Source: Streptomyces humi
Lineage (GTDB): Bacteria; Actinomycetota; Actinomycetes; Streptomycetales; Streptomycetaceae
Length of the DNA: 64,000 bases
Assembly: GCF_001005085.2 (NCBI RefSeq)
Contig: NZ_LBMU02000115.1
Location: 18,038 to 82,037, forward strand
Direction: 5' to 3'
A program made the position numbers and the translations under genes. Below the pieces are notes generated by a model, which made no database searches, was not told where the DNA came from, and was given only the letters and a program-made list of their open reading frames with translations. Below are positions 18,486 through 28,600 of the stretch, one piece after another (positions within the stretch are counted from its first letter, which is position 1; the number at the start of each line of letters is the position of its first letter).

Positions 18486-20269
18486 GCCGACAGCCCGAAG
18501 TCGTCGCGGCCCGGGGACTTGGCGATGGCCCGCGCCGTGATGGCCTTCGTCGCGCGGGCCGCGGCCGGACCGACCACCTTGGCGGACGGCTCCTTGTACC
18601 AGGGCCGCAGGTCGAGCATCGCCACCCGGATGCCGGTGGCGAGCAACAGCGCCTTCCCCTTCGGGAGCGCGCGAATCGCGTCGGGGGGCAGGATCCGCTC
18701 GGTGCGCATGCTCACCGAGGTGGACTTGCCGCCGTCGCTGGTCGACACCGACGTGGTCTGCACGTCATGGTCACCGACCTGCCTGCTCAGACGGTCGGCG
18801 AAGTCGGCGTCGTCGATGCCACTTCCGATGATCTTGATCGTGGCGGCGGACCAGAGCGCGTCCATGCCTGCCTCCCCCCAGCACCGCTGGCCCTGCCGGT
18901 AGGACTGCAGGATCGTCATCGGGATCACGCCCCGTGAGCCCAAGTGGCTGTACAGGTCCGGGAGATCGGAGATCTTGCAGACGTTGGCGGCCTCGTCGAG
19001 GACGCACAGGGCAGGCGGGTCGAGCCGCCCGCCGGAGCGCTCGGCGACGACCACGGCCGCGCGCATCACCGCGTCGGCTGCCGCCGCGATGATCGCCGAT
19101 GCCGAGCCGCCGCCGTCCTTACTCAGCAGGTACAAGGTGTCGCGGGAGGTGGCGAACGCGGAGGGCTTGAACTCGGGAATGCGCGTGTCGGGCGTGACCC
19201 AGGCGGCGACGTCCGGGTCGAGCAGGCAGCTCGCGTACTGTCGCGCGGTCTCGTATATGCCGTCACGGGTTTCCGTGGCCCCGCTGACGGTGCCCTGGAG
19301 CTGGGCGGCGACCGCCTCGTGGCTGGCGTCGGTGAGCAGGTCCACCGGCGTGCGGTCAGCGGGCGAGGCGAGCCAGGCCAGGACGTCGGTGATCGGGCGC
19401 CGGTGGCTGGCGGCGGCCAGGAACAGCGCGCCCAACGTGTTGCTCGCAGCGGTGGACCAGAAGTCGGTGCCGCTGGATTCGTCGACGCTGGCGGCGACGA
19501 AGTGCCCGGCCAAACGTTTCGCCCCGGCCAGGTCGCGGGCGTCGGCCAGGATGTCCCACCACATCTCGCGCGGGTGGTGGGCGATCTGCTGCGGGTCGAG
19601 CGTCCAGATCGTGCCGACGTCGGCGCGGGCGTCCACTGTCGCGGTGAAGGCGTCGTTCGCCGCTTTGTTCGAGGTCAGTAGTACCGGGCCTGGAGCGGCG
19701 AGGATCGCGGGGATCGCCAGCCCGGACGTCTTGCCGGAACGCGGGGCCATGATCGCGACGATCACGTCCTCCCAGGAGGCGCGGACCTCGGCTCGACCCG
19801 GGGAGTGCGTGCCGACGAGGATCCCGCGGTCGGCGGGAGCGACCTCCTTCGGTTTGAGACCGGACAGGCTCGGCCGCAGGCTCTTCGCCTTGGCGGTGAG
19901 CTCCTTGTCCATCAGAGGGGCGAGATCCTGCTTGCGGGCGAGGCCGTTCTTCGCACCGTCCCGCAGCCGCAGCCACACGACCAGGCCGGTGATGGTGAGG
20001 CAGACGGAGAGCAGCCCGGGGGCGAGCCGCGCGCCGACCAGCAGGGCGGTGGGGCTCAGGTGCGGCCACAGCGCGTCGGGGTGCAGCAGCGCGTTGGTGG
20101 CCTCGAATGGCGCCCAGGGGCTGGCGCCGACGAGAGCGTTGGTGAGGCTGCCGGTCAGCCAGGCAAGGGAGCCGAAGGCGATGGCGGCGCCGAGGACGCC
20201 GAACAGGAGATAGAGAAGCGCGTCGGTGCCGGTGGTGGTCGAGGGCGCGCTTGTACGCGGGGCGGGCAT
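18482..20269 (-). CDS. VirD4/TraG-like type IV coupling protein
   Basis: The 595-residue protein has two N-terminal membrane spans (about 17-40 and 75-100), a Walker A APRSGKTS (about 175-182), a Walker B-type LCVLDEAANV, and the TraG/TraD-type region ILQSYRQGQRCWGE. It would sit in the inner membrane and pass the relaxase-DNA complex to the secretion channel. It lies in the same operon as the relaxase (21454-22507) and is coupled to the PP-loop gene. VirB4-like and VirB6-like partners are encoded at 34-39 kb. Confidence 0.9.
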   Translation of the reverse strand: MPAPRTSAPSTTTGTDALLYLLFGVLGAAIAFGSLAWLTGSLTNALVGASPWAPFEATNALLHPDALWPHLSPTALLVGARLAPGLLSVCLTITGLVVWLRLRDGAKNGLARKQDLAPLMDKELTAKAKSLRPSLSGLKPKEVAPADRGILVGTHSPGRAEVRASWEDVIVAIMAPRSGKTSGLAIPAILAAPGPVLLTSNKAANDAFTATVDARADVGTIWTLDPQQIAHHPREMWWDILADARDLAGAKRLAGHFVAASVDESSGTDFWSTAASNTLGALFLAAASHRRPITDVLAWLASPADRTPVDLLTDASHEAVAAQLQGTVSGATETRDGIYETARQYASCLLDPDVAAWVTPDTRIPEFKPSAFATSRDTLYLLSKDGGGSASAIIAAAADAVMRAAVVVAERSGGRLDPPALCVLDEAANVCKISDLPDLYSHLGSRGVIPMTILQSYRQGQRCWGEAGMDALWSAATIKIIGSGIDDADFADRLSRQVGDHDVQTTSVSTSDGGKSTSVSMRTERILPPDAIRALPKGKALLLATGIRVAMLDLRPWYKEPSAKVVGPAAARATKAITARAIAKSPGRDDFGLSA

Positions 20270-20385
20270 GGCGGGTCCAAGGAGGGAGAGCGGACAGGGC
20301 GAGGCGGGGCGCGCGGCGCTCTTCTGCTGGTCATCGGGGCAGCTCCAGTCGGGGCAGGGGACGGCGGTCGGGGATCAGGCCGCAG

Positions 20386-21063
20386 TCATCGGGAGCGTGG
20401 CGGCCGGGGCGGTGGGGTGCTGGTGGGGGACTCGGACGTCGTGCCGGCGACAGGCGCGGTCCGCTGGATGGCGGCGTGCGGGGAGGAGGCGCGGGCGGCT
20501 CGCTGCCGACCCGCTTCCGGGTTCTGGGCGGCGGACGGTTGGGTATCCGCGACCGCGTCGTTGCCGAGGACGTCGGTGAGCAGTTCCCTGGTCCGCAGGG
20601 CAGGCACCTCGTCGCGGTACCTGGGGTCGCTGAGTTCCGCAGGGCACGCGGCGATCATGTCCTCGGAGGCCTCCAGCTCCTCTTGGACGTCCCGCAGCAT
20701 GCGAGTGGCGGCGGCCAGCCGTGTCCACGTCTCGAAGGTCGGGTTGTGGTGCGGGTTCTCGAAGGTCAGACGGGCTCGGGTCCAGTCGGCCGTTGCGGCC
20801 ACAAGCTCGGTCAGCTGCGGGAGGGCCCCGACTACGGCTCCGATGACCTCCTCGATGATTCCGGCGACCTCATGGGGAGTTGCTGTCTCCGTGAGCCGGG
20901 CGATCATCCCGGGGACGGAGTCCAGGTCGGCCGACGGGTGGGGTAGGTGTCGGGCCTGCAGGGGCGCGTCGGGGCCGGACGCCTTGCCGCCGTAGGCAAG
21001 CCGGATGTTGTGCAGCATCGCGGCGCCGACGGCATCGCCGATGCTCGGGTAGAACTCGGGCAC
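20386..21063 (-). CDS. Element-associated hypothetical protein (225 aa)
   Basis: GTG at 21063 has a strong ribosome site (AAGGAGG, spacing 5) and replaces a longer frame start. The protein begins VPEFYPSIGDAVGAAMLHNI. It is helical, with a coiled-coil-like middle (MLRDVQEELEASEDMIAAC), and ends in a serine/proline/arginine tail, the same layout as other accessory proteins of this element. It lies between the relaxase and coupling-protein genes, so a relaxosome or transfer role is possible but unproven. Confidence 0.65.
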   Translation of the reverse strand: MPEFYPSIGDAVGAAMLHNIRLAYGGKASGPDAPLQARHLPHPSADLDSVPGMIARLTETATPHEVAGIIEEVIGAVVGALPQLTELVAATADWTRARLTFENPHHNPTFETWTRLAAATRMLRDVQEELEASEDMIAACPAELSDPRYRDEVPALRTRELLTDVLGNDAVADTQPSAAQNPEAGRQRAARASSPHAAIQRTAPVAGTTSESPTSTPPPRPPRSR

Positions 21064-21453
21064 TGTTCCTCCTTGGGCGCGGTGTTGGGTCGGTGCCGGG
21101 TGGGTGGGACAGACCCCTCGGACCTTGGTCGTTCTGACAGCGGATGCGCTGACCGGCGCGTCTATGGCTGTCCGCATGAGGCCGGCGCGCTCAGACCGCC
21201 GGAAGGAGTACGGGAGGAGAGCATTGGGATCACCGGGCCCGTCGGCAGGAAACCTGCGGCGGACCTACGGCTGTACTGACCCCCTGAGACGAAGTTCCGA
21301 GCGCCGAAGACGCCTTCACCTTGTCCGTCACGGGCGACGTGGCGAGGGCCGCGCTTCGGGCGTCGGGCGGAGCGGGGGACTGCGTCTGCGCCCCTGCATG
21401 GTCCTGTTGCGAGTCGTTGACACGGTGCAATTCGCGTTCCGCTCCGACGAGTT
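21064..21453. other. Intergenic region, no gene seen
   Basis: This 390-base gap between the relaxase and the next minus-strand gene has open frames with noise-like translations and no ribosome sites. A short hairpin GCAGG-aaa-CCTGC lies near 21246-21258. Nothing further can be supported. Confidence 0.35.
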
Positions 21454-22507
21454 CTAATGCGCGGCGCTGACGAATTCCGCGGCGAAGCCGAACCGGTCGG
21501 CGAGCGAGTACACCTCGTCATCGAGGTCGGTGATCTGTTCGCCTCCCGTCTCCAGAGCCTCCCGGAGGCGCTCCGGGACACCGTGCTCGGGGTGAAGGAG
21601 GTGATCGACCGCCTGGGCAAGGCCGGCACCGTTCTCGGCGGCCCTGATCTGGTCGGTCAGCCGCAGGACTTCGGCCCCGGCGGTGTAGAGCCCGAGAGGG
21701 TTGGCAGGGGTGGTCAACCGGCTCGTGTCGAGGTCGGGGTCCAGGTCGACGCTGTACCGGGCGGCGCGCAGCATCTCGGCTGCGTGGGAGGCGATGGCGA
21801 CGCGCTGAGCCTGCGGGGTGGTGGTCGCGAGGCGATGGCGGCGGCCGTACCAGTCCTCGATCTGCTGGAATCCGGCGTGCTTGAGGAGTGTGGCGGACAG
21901 GTCGTCGCTGGCGCCCTTCGCCGAGATGCTTCCGCTGGGCTCTGTGCTGATGGTGATGTAGGGGGCAGGCACGTGGGTCTCCTGTACGCGGGGTGTTGGG
22001 CGTGGTGCTGGGGGCAGGTGGCCGAGTTCGGTGGCGATGCGGTGGCACTCGGTCTGGAGGTGGAAGGCGTCGCGGTAGGCGTGGTGGACGCCGCTGTCCT
22101 CGCGGGCGAGAGTGGCCACGACGTGTATCAGGCGGGCTTGGTTGCGCACGGCGATCCACCGGCAGGCGTCCGGATCGCCCTCCGGGGCGATGCCGGTGGC
22201 CGCCACCAACCGGCGGGCCACCTCGGCCCACTGCCAGTCGGTCAGGTCGGGGTGCCGGGGATCGGAGTGGACCGAGCAGACCCACACCGGCCGCTCGGTC
22301 GCTCGGGCCGCGAGGCGCTCGACGGGCGCGTCGAGGGCGTGGGCCAGGTATGTCGGCGCATTGGGCTGGGCGAGCATCTCGATCGGGGCGCCGTGGCCGT
22401 CCCCCCGCGATCAGGTGGGGTTTGCTGTGGTTGCCGCACTCGCCCGGCCCGTACAGATACTCAAGCAGGCTGGCGGTGTGGCTGACGCGCTGCAGGTGGG
22501 CGATCAC
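21454..22507 (-). pseudogene. MobA-type relaxase, interrupted by a +1 frameshift
   Basis: The N-terminus, from GTG 22507, reads VIAHLQRVSHTASLLEYLYG and PHLIAGG, typical of actinobacterial relaxases. It then changes frame at a run of six G (plus-strand C6, 22401-22406) and continues in the other frame with HGAPIEML, RPVWVCSVHS and WIAVRNQARLIHVVATLARED, the metal-binding region. Removing one G restores a continuous protein of about 350 residues. If read as sequenced, internal initiation at ATG 22377 would give a 307-residue protein without the N-terminal catalytic part. The relaxase would nick oriT and guide DNA to the VirD4-like protein. Sequencing error, mutation or slippage are all possible. 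Confidence 0.75.
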
Positions 22508-22621
22508 GACGTCTACCTCGAAGGGGGTGGCGAACGGGAGCCCGGGAGGCCGGGCCTTCAGGGAGAGAGGATCCGCAGAATCCGCGACTTGGCCCGGCCG
22601 GAGATGGCTGGTAGACGCCCT

Positions 22622-22893
22622 GAGTCAATTCGGCTTGTCGAGACCGTGATCGTAGGCGAAGTCCGCGCTGGCGGCGAAGCGGGAGAAGTAGGCGTCGTTG
22701 TGCAGCAAGGGCCCAGCGGCCGTCCTGGCGGACCAGCGGCGCCGACTTCGAGTCCGTCGGCTGTGGTGCGCAAGGGCGCCGGCCGGCTCGATGTCGGTGA
22801 CGTCGAGGACCTCGCGCGTCAGCTCGAACCAGTCTTCGTCGTCGTGCTCTGGCCGGTGGCGAGATCGTTATGTCCCGTCAGGCTGAAAAGTCA
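22622..22893 (-). pseudogene. Decayed 3' remnant of an unknown gene next to the IS5-family element
   Basis: Pieces of a soluble protein can be read in three successive minus frames: DEDWFELTREVLDVTDIEPA, then LRTTADGLEVGA, then LVRQDGRWA, then LLHNDAYFSRFAASADFAYD ending GLDKPN-stop. There is no start codon. The 5' side is lost at the IS insertion at 22897. At least two single-base indels are needed to join the pieces, so the gene is dead or badly read. The family is not recognised. Confidence 0.45.
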
Positions 22894-22896
22894 TTA

Positions 22897-22916
22897 AAGC
22901 TCGTAACACGATCTTG
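22897..22916 (+). repeat. Left terminal inverted repeat of the IS5-family element
   Basis: This is the 20-bp end sequence. The inner 17 bases are identical to the complement of the right end, with mismatches only at positions 1 and 3. Confidence 0.85.
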
Positions 22917-22971
22917 TGGTCTGATGCAGGTCAGCCGTAACCGGTACGACGATTGAGCCGTTCGGGAAGGC

Positions 22972-23774
22972 GTGAGCGTCAAGCCGTGGGTCGTGGACGA
23001 CGAGTTGTGGACGATGATCGAGCCGGTCCTGCCGCCCTGGCCCGAACACTCGCCCGGACCCAAACCAGTCCCCGACCGGCTGTGCCTGCAGGGCATCCTG
23101 TTCGTGCTCTACACCGGGATCCCGTGGCAGCAGCTGCCATTGGAGCTGGGCTTCGGCTCCGGCCAGACCTGCTGGCGGCGCCTGGAGCGATGGCAGGCAG
23201 CCGGGGTCTTCGACAAGCTGCACCGGATACTGCTGTCGGAGCTGAACGCGGCCGGCGAGCTGGACTGGAGCCGCGCGTGCGTGGACGCCTCCCACGTGCG
23301 CGCGAAAAAGGGGGTGCCGCGACGGGCCCGTCGCCGGTCGACCGCCGCAAGACCGGCAGCAAACACCACCTAATCACCGACGGCGGCGGCATCCCACTCA
23401 AGGTCATCACCACCGCGGCCAACGTCAACGACGTCACCCAGACCCTGGCCCTGGTCGACGGAGTCCCGCCGGTCGCCGGCCGCGTCGGCCACCCCCGCAA
23501 GCGCCCCGACGCTCTCCTGGGCGACAAGGGCTACGACAGCAACCCCAACCGGAAGGAACTGCTACGGCGCGGGATCCTGCCGATCATCTCCCGCAAATGG
23601 CAGCGCGACATCCAGAGCCTGGGCAAGCTGCGGTACGTCGTGGAGCAGACGTTTGCCCTGCTGCACCAGTTCAAGCGCCTCGCCGTCCGATGGGAACGTC
23701 GCCTGGACCTCCACGACGCCTTCGCCTCGCTCGCCTGCGCCCTCATCTGCTGGAGGGGAATCCGGAAGAGGTAG
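22972..23774 (+). CDS. IS5-family DDE transposase, expressed through a -1 frameshift
   Basis: Frame A starts at GTG 22972 (GGGAAGGC upstream) and holds the N-terminal DUF4096-type domain and the first catalytic Asp (CVDASHVRAKKG). At the slippery run A5G5 (about 23305-23314) the protein continues in the -1 frame with GPSPVDRRKTGSKHHLITD, the second Asp in LLGDKGYDS, and the YVVEQTFALLHQFKRL (Y-R-E-like) segment, ending at 23774. A two-frame layout is standard for this IS5 subgroup, so I read it as programmed frameshifting rather than damage. Total length is about 267 residues. Confidence 0.85.
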
Positions 23775-23818
23775 CTTGATCGTCCTGCGGCGGAGGCAAT
23801 GGCGGAAAGGCGGGACGG

Positions 23819-24250
23819 GTGTCCGAACAAGTGGTGAGGCCAAGCGAGGTCCTGGCCCAAGACGAGGTCCGACTGCTGCAACGGGCTCTCGGTGAATGGG
23901 GTGGGCCAGCTCGGTGCAGCGATGAACTCGCCTTCGGTATGGGGTTTGTGGACGCTCGCGATCTGCTCGATCAGTGCCGCATCCTGAGCCGCGCTCTGGG
24001 TGACGATGATCCAATCAAGCCGGTCGATTGGGCGCGGACCCTTCTGGCGGCAGAGATCGTCTTCGTCAGCGACCTCGTCGGCTCGGGCGTCGAGTGGCAA
24101 ACGACCACGGGGCTCACCGACGAGGCCACCCTCCCGATCCTCCGGGCAATCCAGCGAAAGCTGGGCCAGGACCGTGAGCGCCTACTACGGAAAGCGCCCG
24201 GGCGCGTAGCCAAGATCGTGTTACGAGTTCTTAGGGTGGCCGGCGTGTGA
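23819..24250 (+). CDS. Passenger ORF inside the IS5-family element (143 aa)
   Basis: GTG at 23819 starts VSEQVVRPSEVLAQDEVRLL, a soluble helical protein with WARTLLAAEIVFVSDLVGSG and a charged C-terminal helix. It reads through the right inverted repeat and takes its stop codon from host DNA 20 bases outside the element, so its C-terminus depends on the insertion site. Codon use is normal for Streptomyces. It is not a transposase. No function is known to me. Confidence 0.6.
   Translation: MSEQVVRPSEVLAQDEVRLLQRALGEWGGPARCSDELAFGMGFVDARDLLDQCRILSRALGDDDPIKPVDWARTLLAAEIVFVSDLVGSGVEWQTTTGLTDEATLPILRAIQRKLGQDRERLLRKAPGRVAKIVLRVLRVAGV
24211..24230 (-). repeat. Right terminal inverted repeat of the IS5-family element
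   Basis: It is complementary to the left end at 18 of 20 positions and is followed directly by TTA, matching the TTA before the left end. Confidence 0.85.
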
Positions 24251-24331
24251 TTAAGCTGGCCAGTGTGATCCGGGGATCGAGTGAGGCGACCCGTCGCCAT
24301 CGCCGACTATGGCGTGCGGTGCTCGGTCGAG

Positions 24332-25699
24332 CTACGGCTTGGCGTCAGTCTCTAGCACTTCGACGTACTGCCTGTATGCCTTATCGACTTCGCTCGGGAT
24401 CTGCACGAGCGTGCCTTCCTCCATACGGAAGGTCCGGTTCGGGTCGCCTTTGAAGGAGAGCCAGTTAAAGCTGGTGTTAATCCAGATCCCGTCGTAGATC
24501 AGGATCTTGGCGTGGGTGTTGTTCAGCCGCACGAAGTGGAACCTGTTTTCGTAGCGCTGGGCAAGGTTGCGCAGCTTTTGAAGTACCCACTCGTCGCTGC
24601 CTCGGTCGTCGGGACCGATGCCGTGGCCGATGTGAATCTCGACGCCGGCACGTAGCCGACGCTCAAGCCTTTCTATGAAGTGGGTGTTGACAACACCACC
24701 CTTGACCCACGGGGAAATGATGAGGATCCGCTTGCGGGCTGAGTCGAGCGCGGCGGTCAGGTGATCGGGGTGCTCCAACATACTGACGCTCCGGACGGGG
24801 ATCTCCGCCACCGTCTGCGGTGCTTCGGTCGCAGGGGTGCGTCCGTCGGGCGTCTTCACACCGCCCTGAACGAGTGCCTCGATCTGTTCGGCCGGGACAC
24901 GCACCTCTTCGAGCTCCGGGCTGAGCGTCGGCCGGGGCTCGGGCTGACCGACCTGAAACCCCAGCTTCTCGGAGGCGCCAATGGCCGCAAGCTCGAGCCC
25001 ATGCGCCGACTGGAGCTCGCCATCGATGCACAGTTCCAGTTCAGCCTCACCCTGCTCGGGGTTGCCGTAGACGAGAAGTTGTGCCGGCAAGTAGAGGTGC
25101 TGAGTCTGGGACGCGATCTTACGGATGCGGAGGATCTCGATAAGCCGCTCGCGGTCCTCGCGGTGGCGGATCAGCTCATTGAACTGTTCGACCGTGAGGT
25201 CCGTCAATGCGACGCTGGATTGCTTCTTACGCGGGAGCAGGAGGTAACCACGTTCCTCCGCCACCTTCTTCTTGATCAAGCTGATCTGCGCGTAGTTCTT
25301 GATGCTCCAGATGATGCGGTCGAACGGGACGGGCAGCTGCTTCAACACCGGCTGGATGGCCACGACGTTGCGAGCAACCTCCAGCCCCTGCGCTGTCAGG
25401 GCGAGACGCCCGTCGCTCCGGCGGATGTTGCCTTCGCTGACCTGCTCAGCCGTGGCGTTGAGCACCTGCTCGTGTTCAAGCCCGAGCAGCGCCGCCAGTT
25501 TATCGATCGTCTGCACGCCCTCGTATACGAACTGGATGATGAACTCGTCGAGCAGCGGCAGTTGCTTGCGCTCCTGGGCAAGCACGTCCACGCGGAGGAC
25601 TGTGACGGGCACGGCGGCCTCGACGAGCCCGAGCAGCTCCAGTCCAGGCCTCTGGTTCCCGAACCGCCGCCGGATCTGTTCTGACGCGGTGAGGCTCAT
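24332..25699 (-). CDS. mkoB: PLD-family nuclease of a Mokosh type I-like system
   Basis: The 455-residue protein has helical N-terminal and central parts and a C-terminal phospholipase-D-type domain. One HxK motif is visible (THAKILIYD, His396, Lys398) followed by NTSFNW; upstream, ILIISPWVKGGV is the first strand of the fold. A single HKD implies a dimer, as in bacterial PLD nucleases. The ATG overlaps the stop of the kinase-helicase gene upstream (ATGA). Two-gene loci of STK-helicase plus PLD are the Mokosh type I anti-phage system (Millman et al. 2022). The match rests on domain layout, not on an alignment. Confidence 0.75.
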   Translation of the reverse strand: MSLTASEQIRRRFGNQRPGLELLGLVEAAVPVTVLRVDVLAQERKQLPLLDEFIIQFVYEGVQTIDKLAALLGLEHEQVLNATAEQVSEGNIRRSDGRLALTAQGLEVARNVVAIQPVLKQLPVPFDRIIWSIKNYAQISLIKKKVAEERGYLLLPRKKQSSVALTDLTVEQFNELIRHREDRERLIEILRIRKIASQTQHLYLPAQLLVYGNPEQGEAELELCIDGELQSAHGLELAAIGASEKLGFQVGQPEPRPTLSPELEEVRVPAEQIEALVQGGVKTPDGRTPATEAPQTVAEIPVRSVSMLEHPDHLTAALDSARKRILIISPWVKGGVVNTHFIERLERRLRAGVEIHIGHGIGPDDRGSDEWVLQKLRNLAQRYENRFHFVRLNNTHAKILIYDGIWINTSFNWLSFKGDPNRTFRMEEGTLVQIPSEVDKAYRQYVEVLETDAKP

Positions 25700-28600
25700 C
25701 GGTCGGCCATCCTGATCTCGCAGTCATCGGGGTGCGTCTCGATGTAGGACAGCACGTTTCGAAGGGCGCCGAGCGTGCCCTTGATGAACCCGGCGTCGCC
25801 GACGATGGTCAGGCCATACCTAGCGCGGGAGAGCGCCACGTTGATACGGCGCCAGTAGTCCGCACCAAGGAAACCGAGCTGCCCGGCACTGTTACTACGG
25901 GTGATCGAGAGCATGGCGACGTCGGACTCGCGACCCTGAACCGCATCAACCGACATCACGGTGATGGCGAGATAGGGGAGCCGCTGGCGCATTGCGGCGA
26001 GCTGCACGTTCAGCTCCGTCACCTGACTGACGTAGGGCGCGATCACCAGCACGTCCAAGGGTGTGCCGGATTTCGCAGGCTGAATGAGGTTATGTTCGAT
26101 GGCCTTGTTCAGCACCTTGAGCCGGTCGGTGAGCACGCGCACTTCAGCGCGGTTGGCGTAGCTGGTCGCAGTGCCCTGCGGCGCTGACTCGCGACGCTGT
26201 CCGCCGAGCGACGACGTGTCAATCCACAGGACGGGTTTGCCGTACGCCTGGACGTAGCCCGATAGACCGGTCTGCCGGTGCGAGACCAGCTCACCGCCGT
26301 AGAAGCAGGAACTGATCATATCGCCGATGGGGCGGATCATGCGGTACTGCTGGTTCAGCAGGATCTGGGAGTGCTCCGGCAGGTGGGTGGCGAGCCGCTG
26401 GAAGAGCGTCTCTTGGATGTCCGCCTTGGTGAGCTGATGCTCCTCGAGGAGCTCCTTACTGCGGAGCAGCTCTTCATCGGTAGGCGGCAACTGGTTGGTA
26501 TCACCGACGAAGATCCAGCGGCTGGCCCGAGAAACTGGGACCAGCGCCTCAGTCAGTGTCGCCCGCGATGCCTCGTCAACAATGCACACGTCGATGTCGA
26601 GATGGCGCACAGCAGGATGACGAAGGAAGCCCGTACAAGTGCCAGCGATGACGCTGACCTGATCCAGGAACGTTGCCGCGAGGCGCTGGTCGGATGCGAT
26701 TCGCTGGAGCCACTGACCTTGAAGCCGAAGGTGCGTCAGCAGTGCCCGCGACTCGGTGCCTTCACCCACGAGAGCGTCGACCGCGTGGAGTGCCTCCTCC
26801 GACGACATGCTGAGCGATAGCGTCAGATCGCCGGCGAGAGCTGCTTGGGCTTCCTCGAAGAGTTCATCACGGAGGTCAATCAGCGCGTCGACACGTTCCT
26901 GTGCAGAAGTGGTTGAATCGGACACCCCCAGCGCGGTCGTGAGCTCCGTCTGCTCGGGAAGTTCCTCTTCTTCCACGACCCGCGATTGCAATGCCCGGAT
27001 CTCACGGACGGTCGTCGCTAGCTGCTGTAGCGCGAGCGCTGCCCGCAGGTGTGATCCCGATATACCGGCAGCCTCGGCCTGCGCGCTGAGGTACGACTCC
27101 GCCTTACGACGGACAGATTGCGCCCACTTCCTCATCTGGGCGTCCAGCAGAAGGTGGCGCACCGGCTCGCTTACCCGACTTTGATCTGCGCTGGCCAGAC
27201 GGACCAGGCGGACGAAGCCGCCCTGATCGAGCTTCTCAAGGGCGTTATCGACCGCAACGTTCGTCTGGGAGGCGATGAGAACGCGGGCATCAGGCTTGGC
27301 GAGCAGGCACTGCTCCACCAGCTCAGCGATGAAGCTTGTCTTGCCAGTACCTGGCGGGCCTTGCACCAGGTACACATCCTTGGCGCCGAGCGCTGTGCTG
27401 ACTGCTTCCTGTTTACGCTGATCGAGGTCGCGACTCCAGTCGGTCACCTCAACTGGAGTCGGTGCCGAGGCAGTCTCCGGTTGGAGCAACAACTCCCGCA
27501 GCTCCGGCCGTGCCGCCGTACCGCTCTTGACTGACATGACGGCTTCGCGCTGGCGTCCGATGGCCACTTCGTCCGGCCCGATGTGGGGGATGAGCACACC
27601 GCGATCTGGGATGCTCTCCCACCGATTGCCAAGAATGACGACGGTGTCTCCATCGTGTTCGACGACCTCGCCCCAACCGAAACGACGGTCGGTGTACTGG
27701 TCCTTTACGCGCCACTCGGTGTTGATGAGGTCTTGCTCGACCGGTTCCGCGAGTGTGAAGGTCGCCTCGCGCCTTCGGACCTTGAAAGCTTTGTATGGGA
27801 GAGGCTTTTTCTCACCGCGCGCCAGCTCTTCACGGGCAGTCAGAATCCGAAGCCAGGTATCGAAGAGGTCGTCGCCCGCTCGATCAACCGTGCCAGCAGC
27901 GATCTGCTCGGCCTTCTCAGCGTAGAATTCGTCAAGTCCATGGATCAAGTCGGCCATCGCCTGTTTGGCAGCCTCGAGGTTCGCAGGCCGATGGAACGTC
28001 CACGAGTAGCTCTTCGGCAGGAGGAGCCCTCGGCGCCGGTATCCCTCCAGCGCGTCCAGTTCCATCTGCCGCGCTGACACCATCACGGCACCGTCCGCGT
28101 CAGACTTGATGTTGAAGCGCCACGAGTCGCCGATGATGAAGATGCTGTCGCGCTGCGGTTCTCCCGAATCGCGGTCGAGCAGGAACGTTGCGTGGACGTC
28201 TCCGGTGAGGTTGGCCTGAACGATGGCCTGAGCCTCCAAGCGCTTCTCGGGCGCGCCGGTCAGCCCTGCTGTCGCCTTACCCGTGATGCGCAGCCAGATC
28301 GGTTTTGGTGATGCCGCCGCTGCGTTCGCGACGCGGTTCTTCTGAGCGGCGGTGAGCGCTGCGAGCAGGTCGCTCGCGTTCTTCGGGCGGTCGCCCGGAA
28401 CACGTGCCACACAGGCGGTCAGGATTCGCCGGATTTCCGGCGGAACCCCGATGTCCAGGACGGCCTGCTCGACGTCATCCCATGTCTTGAGGCGCGAGGG
28501 GCTCATGCACTGAATCAGAAGGACACCGAGAGAGTAGACGTCACGTACGTAGCGGATGTCGGCATTGATCTCGGGTGGTGCATAAGGCCGTGAGTGCCAG

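Larger units (their letters stand above)
22897..24230 (+). mobile_element. IS5-family insertion sequence with a passenger ORF (about 1334 bp)
   Basis: The ends are 20-bp inverted repeats, AAGCTCGTAACACGATCTTG on the left and, read inward, GAACTCGTAACACGATCTTG on the right (18 of 20 identical). They are flanked by TTA on both sides (22894-22896 and 24231-24233), a TNA-type target duplication known in IS5 subgroups. Inside are a two-frame DDE transposase and a second, unrelated ORF. It inserted beside the relaxase gene and broke the gene whose remnant lies at 22622-22893. Confidence 0.85.

Noticed and set aside
22540..22555. GCCCGG-gagg-CCGGGC hairpin as oriT
   Set aside because: Such short GC hairpins are common in this DNA and no nick-site consensus is recognisable nearby.
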